Assembly (NCBI GenBank): GCA_964402175.1
Contig: CAYOBN010000021.1
Coordinates: forward strand, 1 to 64,000
Reading direction: 5' to 3'
Origin: JAWKUK01 sp964402175
GTDB taxonomy: Bacteria; Planctomycetota; UBA1135; GCA-002686595
DNA length: 64,000 nt
Shown here: positions 36,747-44,351 of the stretch, piece after piece
How positions within the stretch are numbered: position 1 is the stretch's first letter
How the letters are laid out: each line of letters starts with the position of its first letter
Program-made: the position numbers and the translations under genes
Notes under the pieces: model-generated
The model's input: the letters and a program-made list of their open reading frames with translations, nothing else
Told to the model about the DNA's origin: nothing
The model's database searches: none

Positions 36747-38615
36747 CTAGCTGGCGTTGTTGCCGAACCACACCCAGAGGAGGCACTGCAGCCCCTGGCG
36801 CAGCACCGGCTCCGTGGTCTCCCAGTAGACGGCCTTGAGGAACGGCGCCACCCGCTCCGAGGCGTGCATGTGCAGGGAGCGCTCCGCCGCGTACAGCCGC
36901 TCGTGCGGGTCGCGCGCGGTGTCGCCCGCGATGTCGAGCAGGGCCTGCACCGACTCCGGCCGCATGTCCTGCCAGACGAACGAGATCAGGTCCAAGCGGC
37001 GCAGCGGATCCGTCTCGACCGCGAGGCGCTCGCGCAGCACGGTGCGGGCTTCGGGGCCCGCGTTGTAGGCCTGGCCGACACACCACCAGTGGCCCGCGAT
37101 GCCGCGCACCTCGGTCGTGCCCAGCTTCGCCCCCATGTCGAGGAGGATCTCCGCCGACTCGCGCCCGGGCACCGCGCCGAGGGCGACGAGCAGGCTGACG
37201 ATCTCGTGGCCCGGGGCCCCTTCGCCCTGGCGGCGCTCGAGGAGCTGCACGAGGCGCGCGCGCGCCTGCGCCGGCGCCGTGGCCGGCAGCGCGCTCCACG
37301 CCTCGCGCGCGACGCGGATCGCGAGGTCGCGGTCCGGGATCGAGCCCTCGAACTTCCGCAGGACCTGGTCCCACGCCTCGGGGTCGCCCTGCTTGGCGAG
37401 CGCGGCGAGGCACTCGGAGCGCACCGCGTCGTCCGTATCGGTCGCGAGCGCCCGCCGCAGGGGCTCGCGCACCTCGTCCGCCGAGATGTGCCCTTTCTCC
37501 ACCGCCGCAGCCAGCAGCGTCGCTGCCAGCGTGCGCAGGCGCGGGTCGGCGTCGAGCTCGAGGACCGGGAAGATCTCGCGCGGCAGGCCCGCGCGCGCGA
37601 ACGCGTTGGCCGCGTTCTGGCGCGGACCGACGAGCTCGTCGGAGAGCATCCCGCGCAGCTCCTCCAGCGCGGCGGTGTGGTGCTTGGCGTCCGGCGCCGC
37701 GGCGCTCGGCGCCAGCATGTACGCGCGCTGGCGCGGCGCGAGCCCCGCCGAGAGCTCGTAGAGCTGGTCGACGACGATCGGATCGACGGCGTCGGCGGCT
37801 TCGGCGGCCAGCGTGTCCGCCAGCGGCGAGACGGCGAGGCCGCCGACCTCGACGCGCACCTTGTCGATGTAACTCGGCACCTCGAAGTGGAAGAGCCCGA
37901 GGTCCGCGCGGCGCATCGCCGGGACCATCTTCTGCGCGGTCTCCTGGTTCGACGTCGCGAAGAACGCGTCGCGCAGCGCGGGGTAGTCCTCCGGGGTGCC
38001 GTGCTTCGCGAAGACGTAGCTGGCGCGCAGCCGCACGTCCTCGCGCGGCGACACGAGCGCCTCGCGCGCGAGCGGGAGCCCGAACGGGTCCTCGGACAGC
38101 GCGCACACGTCGAGCACGTTCAGCACGATCGCGACGCGCCAGATATCGCGCGAGGCTTCGTCGAACAAGCGGCGCAGGGGGCGCGCGGCCGGCGCGCCGA
38201 TGTTCGCGAGCTCCTGCTTCGCGCGGCGCATCGGCTCGAGCTGCGCGCCGTCGTTCAGCTTGGCGGCTAGGAGCTCGACGATCGCGGACGTGTCCGCCTC
38301 GAAGGGCCGGCCGTAGGTGCAGCCCGCCAGCAGCGGCTCGATGCGTTGGTCCGCGGCGTAGCGCTCCGCGAGCGTGAGCTCGCGCGGCGCTTCGACGGCC
38401 GAGCGGCGCAGCGCAAACCAACCGACGCCGCCGAGCACCGCGAGCGCGAGCACGAGCCCCGCTCGGCCCTGCCCCCGTTGAACCTGCCCCCGCCGGCCCT
38501 CGGCGTCGCTCGCAGGGCGCGCGCCCAGTCGCGCTCGGTTCGAGCCCAGCAGCACGGCGCGCGGGGCTCGGGGAGTGTCGGAGCTCGGGGGAGTTGCAGG
38601 GTGCATCGGTGTCAT
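36747..38615 (-). CDS. Membrane-anchored HEAT-like repeat protein
   Basis: 622 aa. A Pro/Arg-rich N-terminal ~50 residues precede one membrane helix (AGLVLALAVLGGVGWFAL, 52-69). The remainder is a long run of paired helices with HEAT-type spacing (VRLRASYVFAKHGTPEDYPAL, VRSECLAALAKQGDPEAWDQV, ASERVAPFLKAVYW). Such solenoids act as protein-binding scaffolds, here presumably on the outer face of the membrane. Begins 16 bp after the TolC-family gene, so very likely co-transcribed with it. Specific role unknown. Confidence 0.72.
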   Translation of the reverse strand: MTPMHPATPPSSDTPRAPRAVLLGSNRARLGARPASDAEGRRGQVQRGQGRAGLVLALAVLGGVGWFALRRSAVEAPRELTLAERYAADQRIEPLLAGCTYGRPFEADTSAIVELLAAKLNDGAQLEPMRRAKQELANIGAPAARPLRRLFDEASRDIWRVAIVLNVLDVCALSEDPFGLPLAREALVSPREDVRLRASYVFAKHGTPEDYPALRDAFFATSNQETAQKMVPAMRRADLGLFHFEVPSYIDKVRVEVGGLAVSPLADTLAAEAADAVDPIVVDQLYELSAGLAPRQRAYMLAPSAAAPDAKHHTAALEELRGMLSDELVGPRQNAANAFARAGLPREIFPVLELDADPRLRTLAATLLAAAVEKGHISADEVREPLRRALATDTDDAVRSECLAALAKQGDPEAWDQVLRKFEGSIPDRDLAIRVAREAWSALPATAPAQARARLVQLLERRQGEGAPGHEIVSLLVALGAVPGRESAEILLDMGAKLGTTEVRGIAGHWWCVGQAYNAGPEARTVLRERLAVETDPLRRLDLISFVWQDMRPESVQALLDIAGDTARDPHERLYAAERSLHMHASERVAPFLKAVYWETTEPVLRQGLQCLLWVWFGNNAS

Positions 38616-38631
38616 GGTCTCAGGTCCGGGC

Positions 38632-40158
38632 TCAGCGGCCTTCGCCAGCCGTGCCCATCGCGCGCTCGAGGTCCGAGAGCGCCTTGGCGTAGTCCGCGCG
38701 GGCGCGGCGAGCGTTGCTCGCCGCTTCGATCCAGGACTGCTGGAACTCGAGCACGCGGAAGGTCGTCGAGAGCTCGGCTTCGAAGCGCGCGCGCTCGGCT
38801 TCGAGCTGGCGCAGCGCGAGGTCGAGGCTCTCCTGGGAGGCCTGCACCGCGGCGGCGCGGTACTCGACTTCGCGCACGGCGCGGCGCACGTCGGCGAGCA
38901 CCTCGAGCTCGCGCTCGGCGTGCTGGATCAGGGCGGAACGTACGCGCTCGCGCGCCGCGTGCTCCGCGTTGACCGCCGCGGTGTTGGCCAGCGGCACCTC
39001 GTAGCGGAGCTGCACACTCCAGGTCGGGAAGTCGAACTGGAAGGTGTCACGCGAGGACACCCGCGCCACTTCATCGTTGGCGCCCGCCCCCAGCGACATC
39101 GTCATGTCGAGGCCCGCCAGGCGATCCGCGGAGGCGCGGCGCAGCCGCACCCGCGCCGCTTCGACGTCCTGGCGCGCTTGGCGCAGCTCGCTGCGGCGCT
39201 CCTGGGCGAGCTGCCACGCGTCCTCCCACGTGGGGGTCGCGGCCGGGTCGGCGACGGGCGGGAGGGGGGTCATGGGGACGAGGGCGCGGCGCCACCCCGG
39301 TGCGTCCTGGTCGTCGAGCAGGAGCGCCCGCAGCGCGTCGGCGGCGGTCGCGACCTGGTTCTCGCTCTGCAGGAGCTGCTCGGTGCGGGTGGCGATCTGG
39401 GTCTTCGCCTGCAAGACATCAACTTCCGTGCCGTCGCCCGCGGCGAAGCGCTGCTCTTCGATCTTGAGCTGGTTCCGGCCGAGCTCGAGGGCCGAGCGCC
39501 GGACCTCGCGCTGGTCCAGGGCCGCGACGTGGTCCCAGTAGGCGTTCGCCACGTCGGTCACGAGGGTCTGCTCGGCGCCGCGCGCGGCTTCCAGTGACCG
39601 GACCGCTTGCAGGTCGGACACGAGCTGCTGCGACGACGCGACCTCGAAGCCCGCCCCGCGCAGCAGGGGATGGATGTACGTGAAGCGCAGGTTGTCCTCG
39701 AAGAGGCGCGGCGCGTTGAAGAACGCGTTGTTCGTCTCGCTCTGCGTCTTGTCGAAGCGCGCCTCGAAGCGGCCGCCGTACGAGAACGGGCGGGTGAGGT
39801 CGAAGGCGACGTCCGCGGACTCGGTCTCGATGACACGACCACCGGCCAGAGCCGTCGCACCTTCGACCTCCGCGTCCCGGTAGGACGTCGTCGCCGCAAA
39901 GGTCCAGTCGAAGGCGCCCCAGCTCGAGCGGGCGTCGAAGCGCGCGGCTTCGGCCTCGGCCCGCGCGCGCTCGAGGCCCAGGTTGTCGGCTAGGGCGAGG
40001 CGCAGGGCGTGCTCGAGGGTCAGCTCCCACGGCGCATCGGTGTCGAGGGCCGGGGGGGCTGCGGCGGCACCCTCCTGGGGCGCGGCATGTGCGGAAGCGA
40101 TCGCTGCGGCGATCACCGCCGCCCACACGGTGGGCGGCGACAGGGGGGTGAGGCGCAT
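38632..40158 (-). CDS. TolC family outer-membrane efflux protein
   Basis: 508 aa from ATG 40158, with signal peptide PTVWAAVIAAAIASAHA. Two repeated halves rich in long helices, each starting with a LALADNLGLERARAEAEAARFDARSSWG / AWQLAQERRSELRQARQDVEAAR-like segment, match the OEP (outer membrane efflux protein) repeat. It forms the periplasmic and outer-membrane duct used by RND or ABC pumps, none of which are adjacent. 89 bp after the putative anti-sigma gene. Confidence 0.87.
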   Translation of the reverse strand: MRLTPLSPPTVWAAVIAAAIASAHAAPQEGAAAAPPALDTDAPWELTLEHALRLALADNLGLERARAEAEAARFDARSSWGAFDWTFAATTSYRDAEVEGATALAGGRVIETESADVAFDLTRPFSYGGRFEARFDKTQSETNNAFFNAPRLFEDNLRFTYIHPLLRGAGFEVASSQQLVSDLQAVRSLEAARGAEQTLVTDVANAYWDHVAALDQREVRRSALELGRNQLKIEEQRFAAGDGTEVDVLQAKTQIATRTEQLLQSENQVATAADALRALLLDDQDAPGWRRALVPMTPLPPVADPAATPTWEDAWQLAQERRSELRQARQDVEAARVRLRRASADRLAGLDMTMSLGAGANDEVARVSSRDTFQFDFPTWSVQLRYEVPLANTAAVNAEHAARERVRSALIQHAERELEVLADVRRAVREVEYRAAAVQASQESLDLALRQLEAERARFEAELSTTFRVLEFQQSWIEAASNARRARADYAKALSDLERAMGTAGEGR

Positions 40159-40247
40159 GGGACCGCGCAGGGTAGAGGACAGCGGGGAGCGCGGCCAAGG
40201 GGGCCGCAGCATCCCTTACGCAGCACCCCCACCGGGCTTCTGCCCGC

Positions 40248-41453
40248 TCACCGCCCAGTCCGGTCCGCCTGGTCGCTGCGGTCGGCCAGGGCCTGGAGCC
40301 ACGCCCGGGCCCAAGGGCCCTCCGCAGCGCCCTCGGCGGCCAGCGCCGCCCGCAGGGCCGGGACATCCGCTGCCAAGGTAAGGGCCGCCTTCGCCCCGCG
40401 CGCATCCACCCCAACCGGAGCCGCCGGTTCGGCCTGGGACGGCACCAGGTGCAGGGCCGCCGCCCGGCGGCGTACGGCCGCCGCGTAGCTCCCCGGGGCT
40501 GCGGCCGCGAGCTCCGCCGCGGTCGCATCCAGGAGCGCGCCGAGCTCGCGGGCGTGCCCCACGAGCAGCCGCCGGTCGAGCGCCAGGTCGAGCGCGAGGA
40601 GGCGCTCGAGCGGCGTCGTCGGAGCGGCGGGCACGTAACCCTCGGGCAGGGTGCCCGCGAGGGCCTCCGCGCGCTCGCGCAGGAGGCGCTCGGCGCCGAC
40701 CTCCGGGCGCCCGGCGCCTGCGGCCGCATGGGCGGCGCGCACGGCCGCGCCGAGGGCGCGCAGCGCGGGCGCGTGCTCCTCCGACGCGAGGGCTGGCAGC
40801 GACGCGTCGTCCAGCACCTCGATCGGCTCGTGCGCTTCAGCGGCGTCCGCGGGCGCCGCGGGCGCGCGGCGCTCGATGCGCACCTGGAACCCGTGGGGCT
40901 CGGGCGCGCGCCAGAGGTGCCACGCGACGAGCGGCACGACCGTCACCTGCACGAGCAAGAGCGCCGCCGCCGCGCGCAGGAGCGCCGAATCGCGCAGCCG
41001 GTCCGCCGTGAAGTCGAGCACGAGCCGCAGGTCCCCGCGCCAGCCGCGGTCGAGGCGCGTCGTGCGCGCGAGCACGCGCCGCGCGATACGTCGCGCGGCG
41101 GCGGCGTCGCGCTCGACCGGGGCCGTGCCCCCGTCGCGCGCCGCCGCGCCGCTCGGGAGCCCCGCCTGGAGCTCCTCGCGCAGCCCGCCGAGGAACCCGC
41201 GCAGCGCCGCGATCTCGGCCAGGTGCTGTGGGTCGGCGAGGAACGCCTCGGCGGCATCGGGGCCGACTTCGGCCGCGAGGGCCGCGCGCTCGGAACCCGG
41301 GGCCGCGAGGGCCGCCGCCAGCGCGAGGGCCTCGGTGTTGTCGATCGGCTCCGCGCCGAGCGCCTCGTCCGGCGTTCGCTCGGGCTCAGAGTTAAAGGGC
41401 CCAGGGGGAAAGGGCCCGTCAAAGGGCGAGCCCGCTCGGTCAGGGTGTGTCAC
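40248..41453 (-). CDS. Membrane protein, candidate anti-sigma factor
   Basis: 401 aa from GTG 41453, whose GTGA overlaps the stop of the ECF sigma gene. The N-terminal ~155 residues are cytoplasmic-looking and helical, then one membrane helix at ~158-181 (ALLRAAAALLLVQVTVVPLV), then an Ala/Arg/Leu-rich, mostly helical outer part. Single-pass topology next to an ECF sigma gene is the typical anti-sigma arrangement. No zinc anti-sigma (ZAS) motif is visible, so the role rests on context only. Confidence 0.6.
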   Translation of the reverse strand: MTHPDRAGSPFDGPFPPGPFNSEPERTPDEALGAEPIDNTEALALAAALAAPGSERAALAAEVGPDAAEAFLADPQHLAEIAALRGFLGGLREELQAGLPSGAAARDGGTAPVERDAAAARRIARRVLARTTRLDRGWRGDLRLVLDFTADRLRDSALLRAAAALLLVQVTVVPLVAWHLWRAPEPHGFQVRIERRAPAAPADAAEAHEPIEVLDDASLPALASEEHAPALRALGAAVRAAHAAAGAGRPEVGAERLLRERAEALAGTLPEGYVPAAPTTPLERLLALDLALDRRLLVGHARELGALLDATAAELAAAAPGSYAAAVRRRAAALHLVPSQAEPAAPVGVDARGAKAALTLAADVPALRAALAAEGAAEGPWARAWLQALADRSDQADRTGR

Positions 41454-42124
41454 GGGCGCCCCCCAGTCTCTCCTGCGGTGCCGCGGGGCCGCTCGGCGAG
41501 CAGCTCGCGCAGCCGGCGCACCGCGTGGAAGACCCGCGACTTCACGGTCCCCACCGGGATCTCGAGCGCCGCGGCGACGTCTTCGTACGGCAGCTCGCGC
41601 ACGACACCCAGCTCGAACGCCGCGCGCTGGCCCTCGGGCAGCGCGGCGAGCGCGCGGGCGATGCGCCGACCCTCTTCGCGCTCGGCGAGGGCGCTGCTGG
41701 GCGCGGGCTGCGCGGGGTCGGCGAGCTCCTCGAGCAGCGCCTGATCGACGTCGGCGCCCCGGTCGAAGCCCCACCCGGCGCCGGTGCGCGGAGCGCGCTG
41801 CTGGCGCCGCACGCGGTCGAACCACGCGTTGCGTGCGACGCGGTAGGCGAAGCCGCGGAAGCGGCCATCGGGGCGGTAGTGTGCGGCGCTCTGGAACACC
41901 TTGAGCAGCGTGTCCTGGACGAGGTCCTCGGCCTCCGCTCGCGCGGCACCGAGGTGGAGGAAGTAAGCCAAGAGGTGCGGGGTCTCCCCGGCGACGAAGC
42001 GCTCGAAGGGCGCGGGGTCGCCGGCTTGGAGGGCTACGAGGGGGTCACCATCGCGGTCCTCTGGAGCCTGCACTCCCGGGACAACGCGCGGGCGCCGCTC
42101 CGGTTCACCCGACTTCGGATCCAT
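41450..42124 (-). CDS. ECF-type RNA polymerase sigma factor
   Basis: 224 aa from ATG 42124. Region 2 (ALQAGDPAPFERFVAGETPHLLAYF, then ARAEAEDLVQDTLLKVFQ) binds core and the -10 element. Region 4 (ALAALPEGQRAAFELGVVRELPYEDVAAALEIPVGTVKSRV) holds the DNA-binding helix for the -35. Overlaps tsaE by 20 bp and is followed by the candidate anti-sigma gene. It probably controls an envelope or damage response, but its regulon is unknown. Confidence 0.93.
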   Translation of the reverse strand: MDPKSGEPERRPRVVPGVQAPEDRDGDPLVALQAGDPAPFERFVAGETPHLLAYFLHLGAARAEAEDLVQDTLLKVFQSAAHYRPDGRFRGFAYRVARNAWFDRVRRQQRAPRTGAGWGFDRGADVDQALLEELADPAQPAPSSALAEREEGRRIARALAALPEGQRAAFELGVVRELPYEDVAAALEIPVGTVKSRVFHAVRRLRELLAERPRGTAGETGGRP

Positions 42125-42719
42125 GCCCGGAATCGTCCTCCGACCCGGCTGCGGCGGCCACCGCGACGCGGGCCGCGAGGGCGGCGCGCGCCCTCTCGAG
42201 CCGCGCGGACCAACCGGGGACAGCGCCCGCTCGCGCGACCCCGGCCTCGCCTTCCGGCGCGTCGAGCGGTGAGAGGAGCGCCCGCCGCCGCCCCAGATCG
42301 ACGTGCGCGAGGCGCACCTCGAGCCGCGGCACGGGCAGCCACGCGGCGACCCGGCCCGCCCACTCGACGACCGCCAGCCCGCCGCCGCGCAGCCAGTCGT
42401 CCCCGCCGTCGAGGAAGAGCGCCTTCTCGCGCCCCTCGAGCCACGCATCGAAGTGGTACAGCGGCAGGCGCCCGCCTTCGAGCGCGTCCATCAGCACGTA
42501 CGTCGGGCTCGCGACGCTGTCGTCGATCCCGAGGCCGCGCGCGAGGCCCCGCACGAGCGCCGTCTTGCCTGCGCCCAGGTCGCCCTCGAGCGCCAGGACG
42601 TCCCCTGCGACCGCGAGCTCCGCGAGGGCCTCGCCGAGCGCTTCGGTCGCGGCGACGCCGACGAGCTCGAGCTCGAGCGGCCAGACCGCGCCAGGTCCCC
42701 CGCCGTCAACGGCGCCCAT
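42105..42719 (-). CDS. tsaE: tRNA threonylcarbamoyladenosine synthesis ATPase TsaE
   Basis: 204 aa from ATG 42719. Works with TsaB and TsaD to make the t6A modification at position 37 of ANN-decoding tRNAs. Walker A is GDLGAGKT at residues 46-53. PTYVLMDAL, LYHFDAWL and the VVEWAGRV segment are typical. The C-terminal ~65 residues exceed the usual ~150-aa length. Overlaps thiL by 14 bp and the sigma gene by 20 bp. Neither tsaB nor tsaD is in the window. Confidence 0.9.
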   Translation of the reverse strand: MGAVDGGGPGAVWPLELELVGVAATEALGEALAELAVAGDVLALEGDLGAGKTALVRGLARGLGIDDSVASPTYVLMDALEGGRLPLYHFDAWLEGREKALFLDGGDDWLRGGGLAVVEWAGRVAAWLPVPRLEVRLAHVDLGRRRALLSPLDAPEGEAGVARAGAVPGWSARLERARAALAARVAVAAAAGSEDDSGHGSEVG

Positions 42720-43704
42720 GCTGATACCCCCCCCCGGCCCAGGGACCCCGGTCGGGGTCGAAGCGCTCACGGCGGCCGTCCGCAGCGCGGAGCCAGAGAC
42801 CCGCCCCCGGGGTCTCGCCGCCCACCCGCGCGACCCGCCCGAGCAGCGTCGGGCGCGCGCCGGCGCGGCGCAGCGCGGGGTCCGCCACCAGGGCTTCCCC
42901 CGCCGCCCGCGGCAGGGTGGCGATGAGCTCGTGGTCCTCGCCATCGCCGAGCGCATGGGCGATGGCCGAGCGGCCGCTCGCCCGCGCCGCAGCGCGCGCG
43001 TCGCGGTGGATCGGGACCGCCTCGAGGTCGACCTCGAACACGACGTCGCTGGCGCGCGCGAGGCGCATGAGGTCCAGCGCGAGGCCGTCGGAGACGTCCA
43101 TCAGCGCCGTCGCACCGGCGGCGGCCAGGGCCTGCCCGAGCGCGACCCGCGGCCGGAACGTCAGGTGGCGCGCGGCGCGCGAGCCCCCCACCGGACCTGT
43201 CACCAGGAGCACCTGCCCGGGCCGCGCGCGGTCGCGCCCCGGCGGCGCCGCGCGCCGCGGGTGCTCACCGAGAGCGGTGACCGTCAGCGCCAGCGGGCCG
43301 GGGGTGCGCGCGAGGTCGCCGCCGACGAGGTCCGCACCGACCGCCCGCGCGGCGCGCCGCACGGCCGAGATCAGCGCGCGCAGCGTCGCGTCGGTGGCCT
43401 CGGCCGGTGCGGCGATGGCGAGCGTCACCGCGATCGGCTGTGCCGCTGTCGCCGCCAGGTCCGAGAGCGCGCGGTTCGCGGCTTTGCGCCCGATGGAGCC
43501 CGGCGCGGTGCCCGGGTCGAAGTGCACACCTTCGAGGCACTGGTCGACACACACGACAGGTTTGCCGGCGATGGTGTCGAGCACCGCGGCATCGTGCATC
43601 GCGCTGCCCGCGAGTCCGCGCGGTCGGGGCCCGCGCGCGAGCCAGCGGTGCAGCTCGCGCTCACTCCAGGGGAGCCCCTCTGCGGACTTCGTTCGGCGCG
43701 TCAT
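42706..43704 (-). CDS. thiL: Thiamine-monophosphate kinase
   Basis: 332 aa from ATG 43704. Phosphorylates thiamine monophosphate to the active diphosphate. The ThiL pattern is intact: DAAVLDTIAGKPVVCVDQCLEGVHF near the N-terminus, GRKAANRALSDLAA with metal ligands, VGADLVGGDLARTPG, MDVSDGLALDLMRLA and GDGEDHELIATL. Its start overlaps the thiE stop as ATGA, the usual coupling of these two steps. Confidence 0.92.
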   Translation of the reverse strand: MTRRTKSAEGLPWSERELHRWLARGPRPRGLAGSAMHDAAVLDTIAGKPVVCVDQCLEGVHFDPGTAPGSIGRKAANRALSDLAATAAQPIAVTLAIAAPAEATDATLRALISAVRRAARAVGADLVGGDLARTPGPLALTVTALGEHPRRAAPPGRDRARPGQVLLVTGPVGGSRAARHLTFRPRVALGQALAAAGATALMDVSDGLALDLMRLARASDVVFEVDLEAVPIHRDARAAARASGRSAIAHALGDGEDHELIATLPRAAGEALVADPALRRAGARPTLLGRVARVGGETPGAGLWLRAADGRRERFDPDRGPWAGGGYQHGRR

Positions 43705-44351
43705 GCGGCACCCTCCGTGCGCGGCAGCGCCGCGAGCAAATCGAGGGCCGCAGCCACTGGAGCGCGCGCGTCGAAGATCGCTCCGAGCGCAGCCACGCCG
43801 CGCGCGCCGTGGGCCACACACGCCGCCGCGGTCTCCGCGGTGATGCCGCCCAGCGCGAAGACGGGCCGCGCGAGCTCGGCGCAGCGCTCCGCGAGCGCCG
43901 CGAGGCCCGTCGGCTCCAGCACGCCGTGCTTCGACGCGGTCGCGAAGATCGGACTGAACGTCGAGTAGTCCGCCGCCGCGCACAGCGTCAGCGGATCGTG
44001 GGCGTGGCCCGAGAAGCCGATGCTCGCGTGTTCCGCGCCGGCGCGCGCCAGCACACGGCGCGCGTCGTCGGGCGCGAGCGAACGGAACCCGAGGTGCACC
44101 GCGTCCGCACCGGCCGCGCCGACGAGGTGCGGCCGGTCGTGCAGCGCGAGCCAAGCGACATGGGCTCGGCACTGCCGCGCCAGCTCGAGGTACAGACCGT
44201 CCGTCAATGCGGGCTCGCGCAGCACGAGCCCGAGGCGCGCTCCGCACGCGGACCCGAGCGCGCCGACGACGCGCACGAGCTCAGCCTGGGCCGAGCGGTC
44301 GAGCGCGCGGCCCGGGGTGATCGCGAGAAGGTCCGGCAGCGGCGCGGTCAC
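43701..44351 (-). CDS. thiE: Thiamine phosphate synthase (ThiE/TenI family)
   Basis: 216 aa from GTG 44351. A TIM-barrel that joins the thiazole and pyrimidine phosphates of thiamine. Landmarks: VAWLALHDRPHLVGAAGADAVHLG, the phosphate-binding STFSPIFATASKHG and FALGGITAETAAACVAHGARGVA. The N-terminal LLAITPGRALD is as in ThiE. The related TenI thiazole tautomerase has the same fold and cannot be fully excluded. Overlaps its upstream neighbour by GTGA and thiL by ATGA. No TPP riboswitch precedes it. Confidence 0.85.
   Translation of the reverse strand: MTAPLPDLLAITPGRALDRSAQAELVRVVGALGSACGARLGLVLREPALTDGLYLELARQCRAHVAWLALHDRPHLVGAAGADAVHLGFRSLAPDDARRVLARAGAEHASIGFSGHAHDPLTLCAAADYSTFSPIFATASKHGVLEPTGLAALAERCAELARPVFALGGITAETAAACVAHGARGVAALGAIFDARAPVAAALDLLAALPRTEGAA

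Noticed and set aside
40248..41453. Zinc-binding anti-sigma (ZAS) domain
   Set aside because: No HxxxCxxC pattern is present; the anti-sigma idea rests only on position and topology.
43701..44351. TPP riboswitch for the thiamine genes
   Set aside because: thiE starts inside the upstream gene by GTGA overlap, so there is no leader, and no THI-box sequence was seen.
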